Source: an uncultured Burkholderiaceae bacterium (lineage in GTDB: Bacteria > Pseudomonadota > Gammaproteobacteria > Burkholderiales > Burkholderiaceae). Taken from it: 14,314 bases of DNA. The DNA lies in assembly GCA_937862845.1 (NCBI GenBank), contig CALMCK010000178.1, positions 1 to 14,314 on the forward strand, written 5' to 3'. Position 1 is the stretch's first letter; the number at the start of each line of letters is the position of its first letter. The notes below the pieces were generated by a model, which made no database searches, was not told the DNA's origin, and worked only from the letters and a program-made list of their open reading frames with translations. The position numbers were made by a program, and so were the translations under genes. Shown one piece after another: positions 7,559 to 14,314 of the stretch.

Positions 7559-8968
7559 ATGCTCTCAAAAACCATCACGTTGCTTCTGCTGTCATTCGCA
7601 TCGACTTCCGCACTCGCTGCGGGCGGCGGCATGACCGATTTAAATCTCATGTGGGCGATACCTTTTATGGGTATTTTGCTGTCCATCGCTGTTTTTCCTT
7701 TGGTTGCGCCGCATTTTTGGCACCACCATTTTGGTAAAATCGCTGCATTTTGGATTGCACTTTTTCTAATCCCCGCCATCTTTTCATTTGGCGGCGGCTC
7801 AGTGGCGGGCATCGTGGCGCACGCGTTGCTGGCGGAATACATCCCGTTCATTATTTTAATCTCGGCGCTGTACATCATCTCTGGCGGTATTTACATCAAG
7901 GGTAACTTGCATGGCACGCCCAAATTAAACACAACGATTTTGACCATCGGTACGCTGCTGGCATCGATTATGGGCACGACAGGTGCGGCGATGTTGCTGA
8001 TTCGCCCACTGCTGCGCGCGAACGATAACCGCAAACACAAAGTGCATGTGGTGGTGTTTTTCATTTTCTTGGTCGCCAACATCGGCGGCTCGTTGACGCC
8101 ACTGGGCGATCCACCGCTGTTTCTCGGTTTCTTAAAAGGTGTGCCGTTTGCATGGACGCTGGAACACCTCTGGATGGACACGCTGTTGTCTGCTGCGCTT
8201 CTACTGCCTTTGTTTTATGCGATTGACAGCTACTACTTTCACCGCCGTGAAGAAGAGCTGCCGGCCATCATGGATCCGACGCCTGACAGTAAATACTTCT
8301 CGCTCGATGGCGGCTTGAATTTCTTGTGGTTGGTGGGTGCGATTGGCTTTGTCTTGCTCAGTGGACTGTGGAAACCGGGCGTGAGCTTCGATGTGCTCGG
8401 CACACATGTTGAGCTGCAAAACATCGTGCGCGACGTCGGTCTGCTGTCGATGGCGCTGCTGTCGTGGGTGACCACCAATATGTCGGTGCGCTATGAAAAC
8501 CGCTTTAACTTCGAGCCTGTGTTTGAAGTGGGGAAACTCTTTATCGCAATTTTCATCACCATTGCGCCCGTGATTGCCATGTTGCAAATGGGTGTGGATG
8601 GCCCATTTGCTTCGCTCGTGCATGCGGTGCATGATTCGAGCGGCGCGCCGATTGATGCCCGTTATTTCTGGGCGACGGGGATTTTGTCTGGTTTCTTGGA
8701 CAATGCGCCGACCTATTTGGTGTTCTTTAATTTGGCAGGCGGCGACGTCGTGCGCTTGACCACCGAGTACGCCACGACGCTGGCGGCGATTTCGGCGGGC
8801 TCGGTGTTTATGGGGGCGTTGAGTTACATTGGCAATGCGCCGAACTTCATGGTTAAGGCCATCAGTGAGCAGTCGGGCGTTAAAATGCCGTCTTTCTTCG
8901 GCTACATGGCGTGGTCATTCGCCATTCTGATTCCTGTGTTGGCCATTGTGTCGTTTGTGTTCTTTTAA
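7559..8968 (+). CDS. CitMHS_2/NhaD-like sodium:proton antiporter, ion transporter superfamily
   Basis: A 469-residue polytopic inner-membrane protein, probably a Na+/H+ antiporter or a related anion transporter. The N-terminus is a classic signal peptide: K4, a hydrophobic LLLLS core, and likely cleavage after SALA at residue 20. Many hydrophobic segments follow (for example about 32-50, 62-77, 94-110, 125-150, 164-178, 207-221, 254-270, 325-342, 405-425, 450-468). Motifs of the ion transporter fold appear twice in pseudo-symmetric form: NIGGSLTPLGDPPLF at 174-188 and DNAPTYL (381-387) with IGNAPNF (424-430). ATG 7559 is chosen over upstream ATGs at 7511 and 7514 because it has an AAGGGA ribosome site and opens the signal peptide; the upstream codons sit on the -10 element. 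The transported ion is inferred, since family annotation alternates between citrate and Na+/H+. Confidence 0.85.
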   Translation: MLSKTITLLLLSFASTSALAAGGGMTDLNLMWAIPFMGILLSIAVFPLVAPHFWHHHFGKIAAFWIALFLIPAIFSFGGGSVAGIVAHALLAEYIPFIILISALYIISGGIYIKGNLHGTPKLNTTILTIGTLLASIMGTTGAAMLLIRPLLRANDNRKHKVHVVVFFIFLVANIGGSLTPLGDPPLFLGFLKGVPFAWTLEHLWMDTLLSAALLLPLFYAIDSYYFHRREEELPAIMDPTPDSKYFSLDGGLNFLWLVGAIGFVLLSGLWKPGVSFDVLGTHVELQNIVRDVGLLSMALLSWVTTNMSVRYENRFNFEPVFEVGKLFIAIFITIAPVIAMLQMGVDGPFASLVHAVHDSSGAPIDARYFWATGILSGFLDNAPTYLVFFNLAGGDVVRLTTEYATTLAAISAGSVFMGALSYIGNAPNFMVKAISEQSGVKMPSFFGYMAWSFAILIPVLAIVSFVFF

Positions 8969-8991
8969 ACACGACTCTGCTTTTGTAACCA

Positions 8992-9025
8992 AAAAAAAGG
9001 TTCACGCTGACGTGAACCTTTTTTT
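8992..9025. terminator. Bidirectional intrinsic terminator
   Basis: A perfect 15-bp inverted repeat (arms 8992-9006 and 9011-9025) with a CTGA loop. The stem core GGTTCACG is flanked by A7 and T7 runs, so it works as hairpin plus U-tract on both strands. It lies between the convergent stops of the antiporter (8968) and the MidA-like methyltransferase (9044). Confidence 0.93.
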
Positions 9026-9043
9026 ATTGTCGCACGCACCGAC

Positions 9044-10195
9044 TCACAGACTGTGCAGTCGGTCGCCACGCTCGAAGCCGATGAGCACGTCGTCGTCATT
9101 CATATTTAAGCCTTTTTCCCACGCCATGACTTTAAACAGCTCGCCCATTTCCGCTTCAGAAATCAGCTTGTGCGCGCGGTTGGCGTGGCTGCGCTGCGTC
9201 TCGTCTGATTGCGCGGCGAGTTGGTTGAGCAGGCCAGTGTTGATGAGGAAGTTGGCTTGATTGGTGTAACCGATGGCGTTTAAAGACTCGATGTTTTTGA
9301 GGGCAGAAAAATTCACATGGGCGGTCAAGTCCTGCACGCCCGCATGATAAAGTGCATCGGAATGGGCGACGTGCTGGATGTGGCACATCAGCGTGCCGGT
9401 GTTGCGTTGTGGGTGGTAAAACTCATGCGCTGGAAAACCATAGTCGAGCATGAGAATCACGCCTTTGCCCAAACACGCGCCGAGGCTGCGCATGAAGGCA
9501 ATCTGCTGGTCGTGTGTCTCAGAAAGATAGCTCGCGCCACTGTCTTTGAGGGCATGTTGCCAGTCATCATCGGTGGGCAATTTAAACGCTGTGGCCCTGT
9601 CCTCATATGCCAGAGCACCGTCCTGCCACACCACGCCGCGTTCAAACCATGCGCCTTGGCTCATGCCGATGAGTTTAACGGGCATGGCGTCGAGCACTTC
9701 GTTGCCGAGGATGAGACCGTCGAATGCCGTCGGCAATGCATCGAGCCAAACAACATGGTGCGCCGCATCGGCGAGCGTGGCTTGCTGCTGCGCGCGCAGG
9801 GTCGCGGACAACTCGAGAATGTAATAGGTCACATCGATGTGCTGTTGTTTGAGGTGATTGAGAACATCTGCTGCGAGCCGCCCCGTGCCTGCGCCGATTT
9901 CTAGAATCTGACTCGCGCCTGTGCGCTCAAACACCTCGATTGCCTGCTCGGCAATGCACGCGCCAAACAACGGCGAGAGCAGTGGCGCGGTGATGAAATC
10001 ACCCTCATTCGCCCACGCGGAAAACGGACTGCCTTCGTTGGCATAATAACCCAAGCTCGGCGTGTACAGCGCGGCGCTCATGTACGCGTCAAACGGCAAC
10101 CAGCCATCGTGCTGCGCCATCAAGGCGCGAATGTGCTCAAGCAATGTCGTGCTGCGGGCAAGTTGAGCGGCGGAGGGTTGGGGTAAATTCTTCAT
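9044..10195 (-). CDS. MidA/NDUFAF7-family SAM-dependent methyltransferase (DUF185)
   Basis: A 383-residue class I methyltransferase of the family whose mitochondrial member NDUFAF7/MidA dimethylates an arginine of the complex I subunit NDUFS2. The equivalent bacterial target (NuoD) is inference. Visible family motifs: GDFITAP at 65-71 and SPLFGAC at 74-80 in the N-terminal lid; the SAM loop LEIGAGTGRLA at 98-108; GNEVLDAMPV at 164-173; DYGF at 251-254; GTLMCHIQH at 267-275; and DLTAHVNFSAL at 289-299. Length matches the family. The start is ATG 10195; no good Shine-Dalgarno is present. It is divergent from the pteridine-reductase-like gene across about 95 bases and ends at a strong terminator shared with the antiporter. 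Confidence 0.9.
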   Translation of the reverse strand: MKNLPQPSAAQLARSTTLLEHIRALMAQHDGWLPFDAYMSAALYTPSLGYYANEGSPFSAWANEGDFITAPLLSPLFGACIAEQAIEVFERTGASQILEIGAGTGRLAADVLNHLKQQHIDVTYYILELSATLRAQQQATLADAAHHVVWLDALPTAFDGLILGNEVLDAMPVKLIGMSQGAWFERGVVWQDGALAYEDRATAFKLPTDDDWQHALKDSGASYLSETHDQQIAFMRSLGACLGKGVILMLDYGFPAHEFYHPQRNTGTLMCHIQHVAHSDALYHAGVQDLTAHVNFSALKNIESLNAIGYTNQANFLINTGLLNQLAAQSDETQRSHANRAHKLISEAEMGELFKVMAWEKGLNMNDDDVLIGFERGDRLHSL

Positions 10196-10231
10196 CAGCG
10201 GATGCGGCTTTCATTGGGGGGCTCATGCGCG

Positions 10232-10237
10232 TACAAT
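10232..10237. promoter_or_regulatory. Possible overlapping divergent -10 elements
   Basis: The plus strand reads TACAAT (5/6 to consensus), with a weak TTTCAT at 10209-10214 spaced 17 bases upstream. It would start the pterin operon transcript near 10244. The opposite strand over the same bases reads TATTGT, with TTGTGT 16 bases upstream of it, which could serve the MidA-like gene. Only one polymerase could occupy the site at a time. Both matches are moderate. Confidence 0.4.
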
Positions 10238-10290
10238 ACGCGGAATCGCCTGACACAAAACCCCTTATTTTACCTGCAAAGCGCCCATCG

Positions 10291-11091
10291 ATGAATCTAT
10301 TCAACCCACCTGTTGAAATCCCCAGAACCGCACTCGTCACAGGCGGCGCACGCCGCATCGGGCGTGAGCTGTGTCTGGCGCTCGCGCGGGCTCGATTTGA
10401 TGTGGCGGTTCATTATGGTCAGTCGGCGGATGAAGCGACGGCGCTGGTCGGCGAGCTGCGTGCGCTGGGCGTGCAAGCGGTCGCATTGCAGGCAGATTTA
10501 AGCGATGCCACGGCAGTGGCGAATCTGCTCGAGCGCGCGGCCAGCGCATTGGGCAGTGTCGGCGTACTGGTCAACAACGCATCGGTGTTTGCCTATGACG
10601 CACTGACGCAAACCGAGCCATTGGCGCTGGCGTGTTTTGAGCAACACTTTCGCGCCAACACCTTCGCGCCTTTGTCGTTGATGCAACAACTCGCGCAACA
10701 ATTAACCAACGAGCAACACGGCGTGGTCATCAACATCCTTGACCAAAAATTGCACAACCCCAACCCTGATTTTTTGAGCTACACATTGAGCAAGGCCGCG
10801 CTCGAGCACGCCACCACGCTGGCCGCGCTCTCGCTCGCACCGCGTGTGCGCGTGGTCGGCATTGCGCCTGGATTGAGTTTGCCATCGGGCGACCAAAGCA
10901 CCGCTGATTTTGCCGCCGCACACAACGCGACGATTTTGCAGCGCGGCTCAACGCCCGACGATGTCGCCAGCGCCATGCTCTACGCCATCGGCGCGCGCAG
11001 CGTCACCGGCACGACGCTGCTGGTCGATGGCGGACAACATTTAACCGCCGCCGCTCGCGATGTGATGTTCACACACCGCGCACCCGACTAA
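10291..11091 (+). CDS. Pteridine-reductase-like SDR oxidoreductase (FolM/PTR1 type)
   Basis: A 266-residue short-chain dehydrogenase predicted to reduce dihydropterins (dihydromonapterin or dihydrofolate) with NADPH in the cytosol. The cofactor loop is TGGARRIGR at 17-25. The arginine in place of the usual middle glycine is the PTR1/FolM signature for NADPH. NNAS is at 95-98. The catalytic positions are D151, Y164 and K168. An Asp replaces the classical SDR Ser, with the same 13-residue spacing to Tyr as in Leishmania PTR1 (D181, Y194, K198). The neighbour 15 bases downstream is a dihydroneopterin aldolase, which supports a pterin role. I chose ATG 10291 because it leaves the usual short N-terminus. 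An in-frame ATG at 10225 has a G6 run four bases upstream and would add 22 residues, but it overlaps the -10 element. Confidence 0.85.
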   Translation: MNLFNPPVEIPRTALVTGGARRIGRELCLALARARFDVAVHYGQSADEATALVGELRALGVQAVALQADLSDATAVANLLERAASALGSVGVLVNNASVFAYDALTQTEPLALACFEQHFRANTFAPLSLMQQLAQQLTNEQHGVVINILDQKLHNPNPDFLSYTLSKAALEHATTLAALSLAPRVRVVGIAPGLSLPSGDQSTADFAAAHNATILQRGSTPDDVASAMLYAIGARSVTGTTLLVDGGQHLTAAARDVMFTHRAPD

Positions 11092-11106
11092 ACACCGAAA
11101 GACACC

Positions 11107-11508
11107 ATGATTCCCCACCCCATCAGCCCCGCCCTTGCCGAACAACTCGAACACTGCCGCTCGATTTTCGTGCGCAACTGTGTGTTGCAAGTGTCCATCG
11201 GCGTGTACGACTTCGAAAAAGAAGCGCCGCAGTCGATGGTCTTCAACGTCACCGCTTATGTGCGCCGCGAATCGGCCAGCCCAAAGCACGATGGCCTGAA
11301 CGAAGTGGTCGATTATGACTTTGTGCGCAACACCATCATCGAACACGCGTCAAGTGGGCACGTGCAGCTGCAAGAGACGCTGTGCGACCGCATCGCCGAA
11401 ACGCTGTTCACCAAAAAGCAAATCATCGCCGCCTACATCGCCAGCGAAAAAACCGACATCTACGCCGACTGTGACGCGATTGGCGTCGGTGCGTGGTATG
11501 TTTCGTGA
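11107..11508 (+). CDS. folB: Dihydroneopterin aldolase family protein (FolB/FolX)
   Basis: A 133-residue protein. FolB cleaves 7,8-dihydroneopterin to 6-hydroxymethyl-dihydropterin plus glycolaldehyde in folate synthesis; FolX is the related dihydroneopterin-triphosphate epimerase of the monapterin route. Visible family features: IGVYDFEKEAPQ at 31-42 (general FolB strand, normally GxxxxEr..Q), VDYDFVRN at 68-75 with the conserved Tyr70, QETLCDRIAETLF at 89-101, and SEKTDIYADCDAIGV at 113-127, where K115 fits the catalytic lysine. The first 20 residues extend beyond most homologues. It starts at ATG 11107 with a modest GAAAGA site, 15 bases after the SDR stop, so it is almost surely co-transcribed. 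FolB and FolX cannot be told apart from sequence by eye; the FolM-like partner leaves both open. Confidence 0.85.
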   Translation: MIPHPISPALAEQLEHCRSIFVRNCVLQVSIGVYDFEKEAPQSMVFNVTAYVRRESASPKHDGLNEVVDYDFVRNTIIEHASSGHVQLQETLCDRIAETLFTKKQIIAAYIASEKTDIYADCDAIGVGAWYVS

Positions 11509-11512
11509 TTTC

Positions 11513-11525
11513 CAGTAAAATACTG
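11513..11525. promoter_or_regulatory. Short dyad with -10-like element upstream of ttcA
   Basis: The sequence CAGTA-AAA-TACTG is a perfect 5-bp dyad directly after the folB stop. It contains TAAAAT (11516-11521, 5/6 to TATAAT), which could start a separate ttcA transcript near 11528. No clear -35 is present. It could equally be chance AT-rich sequence in a 43-base gap. Confidence 0.3.
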
Positions 11526-11551
11526 TTTTAAAAGACTTTTCAAAGCACCCC

Positions 11552-12496
11552 ATGACCCACGAAGCCCCCAACAAAGCCCAACTCAAAATCCAATTCGAAA
11601 ACAATAAACTCGAAAAACGCCTGTGCCGCCAAGTCGGTCAAGCGATTGGTGATTTTAATATGATTGAGGATGGCGATAAAGTCATGGTGTGCTTGTCGGG
11701 TGGCAAGGACAGCTATGGTTTGCTCGATATTTTGCTCAAACTCAAAGCGCGCGCGCCGATTCATTTTGACATCATCGCGGTCAATCTGGACCAGAAGCAA
11801 CCGGGCTTTCCCGAGCATATTTTGCCCGAATACTTAACGAAACTCGGCGTGCCATTTCACATCGAAACGCAGGACACCTACAGCATTGTCAAGCGCGTGA
11901 TTGAGGACGGCAAAACCACGTGCGGGCTGTGTTCGCGCTTGCGTCGCGGGATTTTATACCGCGTCGCCGATGAGCTGGGCGCGACCAAAATCGCACTCGG
12001 CCACCACCGCGATGACATGCTCGAGACGTTTTTGCTCAATTTATTTCACGCAGGCAAACTAAAGTCGATGCCGCCCAAGCTGGTCTCGGACGATGGCAAA
12101 CACATGGTCATCCGCCCGCTCGCTTATGTGTGCGAAGCGGACATGGAGCGCTATGCCGCCGTGCATCAGTTCCCCATCATTCCGTGCAATCTGTGCGGCT
12201 CGCAAGACAACCTACAGCGCCAAGCCATGAAAGCCATGCTCAATGATTGGGGCAAAAAACACACAGGGCGCATCGAGAACATGTTTGCCGCGCTCAACAA
12301 TGTCGTGCCCTCGCACTTGCTCGATGGTCAATTATTTGACTTTAAAGGCCTGACCGTCGGCACAGAAGTCGAGCACGGCGACATTGCGTTTGATGACGAT
12401 CCTTGCGCCACGGATGCTGCGACCGCCACAGATGGCGCGGGCAAACCGCTGACCACCGACTACAATACCTTGTCGCAAAAAATCCACTTTGTGTGA
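11552..12496 (+). CDS. ttcA: tRNA 2-thiocytidine(32) synthetase TtcA
   Basis: A 314-residue ATP- and [4Fe-4S]-dependent enzyme that thiolates cytidine 32 in the anticodon loop of certain tRNAs; cytosolic. E. coli TtcA is of almost the same length. The PP-loop SGGKDS is at residues 49-54. The cluster- and sulfur-handling cysteines are C124 and C127 (TTCGLCSRLRRG) and C212 and C215 (IIPCNLCGSQ). The conserved region GHHRDDMLETFLLNLFH is at 150-166. The tail after about residue 280 is low in complexity (rich in D, A and T) and likely disordered. The start at ATG 11552 lacks a good Shine-Dalgarno. The gene follows folB by 43 bases and precedes ubiB by 45, in the same direction. Confidence 0.97.
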   Translation: MTHEAPNKAQLKIQFENNKLEKRLCRQVGQAIGDFNMIEDGDKVMVCLSGGKDSYGLLDILLKLKARAPIHFDIIAVNLDQKQPGFPEHILPEYLTKLGVPFHIETQDTYSIVKRVIEDGKTTCGLCSRLRRGILYRVADELGATKIALGHHRDDMLETFLLNLFHAGKLKSMPPKLVSDDGKHMVIRPLAYVCEADMERYAAVHQFPIIPCNLCGSQDNLQRQAMKAMLNDWGKKHTGRIENMFAALNNVVPSHLLDGQLFDFKGLTVGTEVEHGDIAFDDDPCATDAATATDGAGKPLTTDYNTLSQKIHFV

Positions 12497-12505
12497 CCGC
12501 AGTCC

Positions 12506-12521
12506 CACAGACACACAGACA
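12506..12521 (+). repeat. Two tandem copies of CACAGACA in the ttcA-ubiB gap
   Basis: Two perfect adjacent 8-bp copies (12506-12513 and 12514-12521) lie in an A/C-rich, probably unstructured 45-base spacer. No promoter, terminator or strong Shine-Dalgarno is seen here. The repeat may be simple-sequence slippage. Confidence 0.6.
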
Positions 12522-12541
12522 CAACCCTGACGAAAAACCCC

Positions 12542-14122
12542 ATGATTAAACGCATCATCCAAATCCTGCTCACCCTGCGCCGCCACCGCGTGCTGCATTT
12601 AATGTTTGCGTTGTGGCCTTCGCAGTCATGGTATGCGCGACTCGCGCGCACACTCGCACCGCGCGCGACCACGCCAAACCACGCACACGACGCCGCGCAG
12701 ATGCGTGAAGCGCTCGAATCCCTTGGACCGATTTTCATCAAAGTCGGTCAAGTGCTCTCGACGCGCCCTGATTTATTGCCCGCCGATTACATCCGTGAAC
12801 TCTCGCATTTGCAGGACAACATCACGCCGATGGACACCGCCGTGATTCGCGCTGAAATCGAAGCGCAGCTCGGCTGCAGCATTGACGCAGCGTTCAGCGA
12901 TTTTGACAACACACCTGTCGCCACCGCATCGGTTGCGCAGGTGCACCGCGCCGTGGTACGCGCTGGCTCGTGGGCGGGGCGCGATGTGGCGGTGAAGGTG
13001 TTGCGCCCTGGCATTGATGATTTGATTCGCACCGACATCCGCTGTCTGTATGCAGCGGCGAGATTTTTTATGCGCCACCACCGCGATGGCGTGCGCTTGC
13101 GCCCGACTGAGGTGGTCGGCGAGATTGAGCGGCATTTGGGGCAAGAGCTTGATTTGCAATGCGAAGCGGCCAACACCAGCGTGCTGCGCCACCACTTCGA
13201 GGGCAATCCGATTCTCGCCGTGCCCGAAGTCTGCTGGGATTTGTCCGCGCGGCGCGTCATGGTGCAGCAGTGGATGCACGGTGTGCCGATTTCGCACACC
13301 GATGTGTTGAGCGCGCAAGGTGTTGACTTAAAACGTTTGGCACGCGATGGCGTTGAGATTTTTTTCACGCAGGTCTTTAGAGATGGTTTTTTTCACGCGG
13401 ACATGCACCCGGGCAATATTTTTGTCGGCAATGCCGATTCAAATGAAGCGAGCGGTCACTACATCGCACTCGACTGCGGCATCGTCGGCAGCTTGTCCGA
13501 GAATGACCGTTATTATTTAGCGATTAACTTTCTCGCCTTCTTTAACCGCGACTATCGCGCAGTGGCCGAAGCGCATCTGCGCTCAGGCTGGGTGCCTGCT
13601 GACACGCCGATTGAGGCATTGACCAGCGCTGTGCGCACCTCGTGCGAGCCGTATTTTGGTCGGCCTTTGTCGGAAATCTCACTCGGCGATGCGCTGTTCC
13701 GATTGTTTGATGTCTCGCGCCAATTCAATGTCTCCGTGCAACCACAACTGGTGCTGCTGCAAAAAACATTGCTCAACATCGAAGGCCTCGGGCGCATGCT
13801 CGACCCGAATCTGGATTTGTGGCAAACCGCCAAACCCTTTCTCGAAAAATGGATGAAAACCACACTCGGGCCGCGCGGACTCATCAAACAACTCAAACGC
13901 GAGTGGCCCTACATCGCACAAAACCTCGCCAACGCGCCTCGAGCCCTGCTCACACAAATCAACGACGCGCCCAGCCTCGCAGACTGCCAACAACAATTGA
14001 ACACGCTCACCCAAAACCACGCCCAGCTGCGCCGCACACAGTGCATCACCGCCGCGCTCGCCACACTGCTGGCCGTCGCACTCACGGCGGGTGTTTATTG
14101 GCTCACGCGCCACAGCGCATAA
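12542..14122 (+). CDS. ubiB: Ubiquinone biosynthesis atypical kinase/ATPase UbiB
   Basis: A 526-residue member of the ABC1/ADCK/UbiB family, a membrane-bound protein-kinase-like ATPase needed for ubiquinone biosynthesis (E. coli UbiB has 546 residues). The family KxGQ motif is KVGQ at 67-70, within FIKVGQVLSTRPDLLP. The alanine-rich loop region is ATASVAQVH at 127-135, and the ATP-binding lysine is K152 (VAVKVLRPG). The catalytic-loop segment HADMHPGN is at 285-292, and the metal-binding D311 is in ALDCGIVG. A hydrophobic segment at 501-520 is the expected C-terminal membrane anchor. The start is ATG 12542, with only a weak ribosome site (GACGAAAA). It is not beside ubiE or ubiJ within this window; its neighbours are ttcA and a DUF2721 gene. 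Confidence 0.96.
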   Translation: MIKRIIQILLTLRRHRVLHLMFALWPSQSWYARLARTLAPRATTPNHAHDAAQMREALESLGPIFIKVGQVLSTRPDLLPADYIRELSHLQDNITPMDTAVIRAEIEAQLGCSIDAAFSDFDNTPVATASVAQVHRAVVRAGSWAGRDVAVKVLRPGIDDLIRTDIRCLYAAARFFMRHHRDGVRLRPTEVVGEIERHLGQELDLQCEAANTSVLRHHFEGNPILAVPEVCWDLSARRVMVQQWMHGVPISHTDVLSAQGVDLKRLARDGVEIFFTQVFRDGFFHADMHPGNIFVGNADSNEASGHYIALDCGIVGSLSENDRYYLAINFLAFFNRDYRAVAEAHLRSGWVPADTPIEALTSAVRTSCEPYFGRPLSEISLGDALFRLFDVSRQFNVSVQPQLVLLQKTLLNIEGLGRMLDPNLDLWQTAKPFLEKWMKTTLGPRGLIKQLKREWPYIAQNLANAPRALLTQINDAPSLADCQQQLNTLTQNHAQLRRTQCITAALATLLAVALTAGVYWLTRHSA

Positions 14123-14151
14123 CAGATAACGCCCAGATTGGAGCATTTGCC

Positions 14152-14314
14152 ATGGAAACCCACATCAGCGACATCACCCACGCCATCCAACTCGCCGTCG
14201 CACCTGTGTTTTTACTCACCGCGATAGCCACCCTCATCAGCGTGCTCAACGCCCGACTGAGCCGCAGCATCGACCGCCGCCGCGCCATCGACCGCTTGAT
14301 TGTCGAGTCAAGCG
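14152..14314 (+). CDS. DUF2721-family membrane protein (3' truncated by window)
   Basis: An open frame with a good GGAG ribosome site (14140-14143), 29 bases after the ubiB stop. The 54 visible residues begin METHISDITHAIQLAVAPVF and continue with a hydrophobic stretch (about residues 12-32) and an Arg-rich segment (LNARLSRSIDRRRAIDR). This resembles the start of DUF2721 proteins (HxIQLAVAPVFLL, then a second half about a short loop later). The family is of unknown function and consists of small inner-membrane proteins. The position suggests co-transcription with ubiB. Confidence 0.75.
   Translation, partial: METHISDITHAIQLAVAPVFLLTAIATLISVLNARLSRSIDRRRAIDRLIVESS

Noticed and set aside
10137..10358. 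Minus-strand 73-codon frame across the start of the MidA-like gene.
   Set aside because: It is out of frame with the MidA-like gene, overlaps both neighbours, and shows no domain or ribosome site.
1..14314. Search for a mobile element, defence system, toxin-antitoxin pair, CRISPR array, tRNA or riboswitch.
   Set aside because: All sizeable open frames are accounted for by core metabolic genes, intergenic gaps are short, and no repeats, att-like duplications, transposase motifs or RNA folds beyond the listed hairpins were seen.

Overview
The window looks like ordinary chromosomal core sequence from a betaproteobacterium, most likely of the order Burkholderiales. This rests on three things. 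The composition is moderately GC-rich (mid-50s percent by eye). The gene types are typical of that group: a giant DUF3683/FAD/4Fe-4S/CCG oxidoreductase, a CitMHS_2-type antiporter, and a pteridine-reductase-like SDR next to a FolB-like aldolase and ttcA. UbiB implies ubiquinone-based respiration. The genus cannot be fixed from the sequence alone. I see no IS element, prophage, CRISPR array, tRNA or rRNA, and no gap between genes longer than about 215 bases.

Layout. (1) Bases 1-3483 (+) hold most of a very large flavin/iron-sulfur D-2-hydroxyacid-type dehydrogenase, cut at its 5' end by the window edge. It ends at a perfect bidirectional terminator shared with a convergent methyltransferase gene (3562-4707, -). 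(2) A 213-base divergent intergenic region (4708-4920) contains a perfect 10-bp inverted repeat and a consensus TATAAT placed so that the next gene would be transcribed as a leaderless mRNA. That gene (4921-6444, +) is a B12-binding-domain radical SAM protein of the DUF4080 type. (3) It converges, with 7 bases between stop codons, on a GhrA-like glyoxylate/hydroxypyruvate reductase (6452-7399, -). A divergent promoter region (7400-7558) separates this from a CitMHS_2/NhaD-like membrane antiporter with a signal peptide (7559-8968, +). A second perfect bidirectional terminator follows. (4) A MidA/NDUFAF7-type methyltransferase (9044-10195, -) diverges from a run of + strand genes: pteridine-reductase-like SDR, FolB-like dihydroneopterin aldolase, TtcA, UbiB and a truncated DUF2721 membrane protein.

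How the genes relate. The SDR and FolB-like genes are 15 bases apart and belong to one pterin pathway (folate or tetrahydromonapterin). UbiB (ubiquinone biosynthesis), the MidA-like methyltransferase (complex I assembly in mitochondria) and the large flavin dehydrogenase all touch the quinone respiratory chain. TtcA is a tRNA-thiolation enzyme. The large dehydrogenase and the GhrA-like reductase both act on small 2-hydroxy/2-oxo acids but are not co-transcribed. No obviously new multi-gene system is present. The most interesting items are the leaderless promoter, the uncharacterised radical SAM protein, the intergenic dyad, the single-chain Glc-like dehydrogenase and the pterin gene pair.
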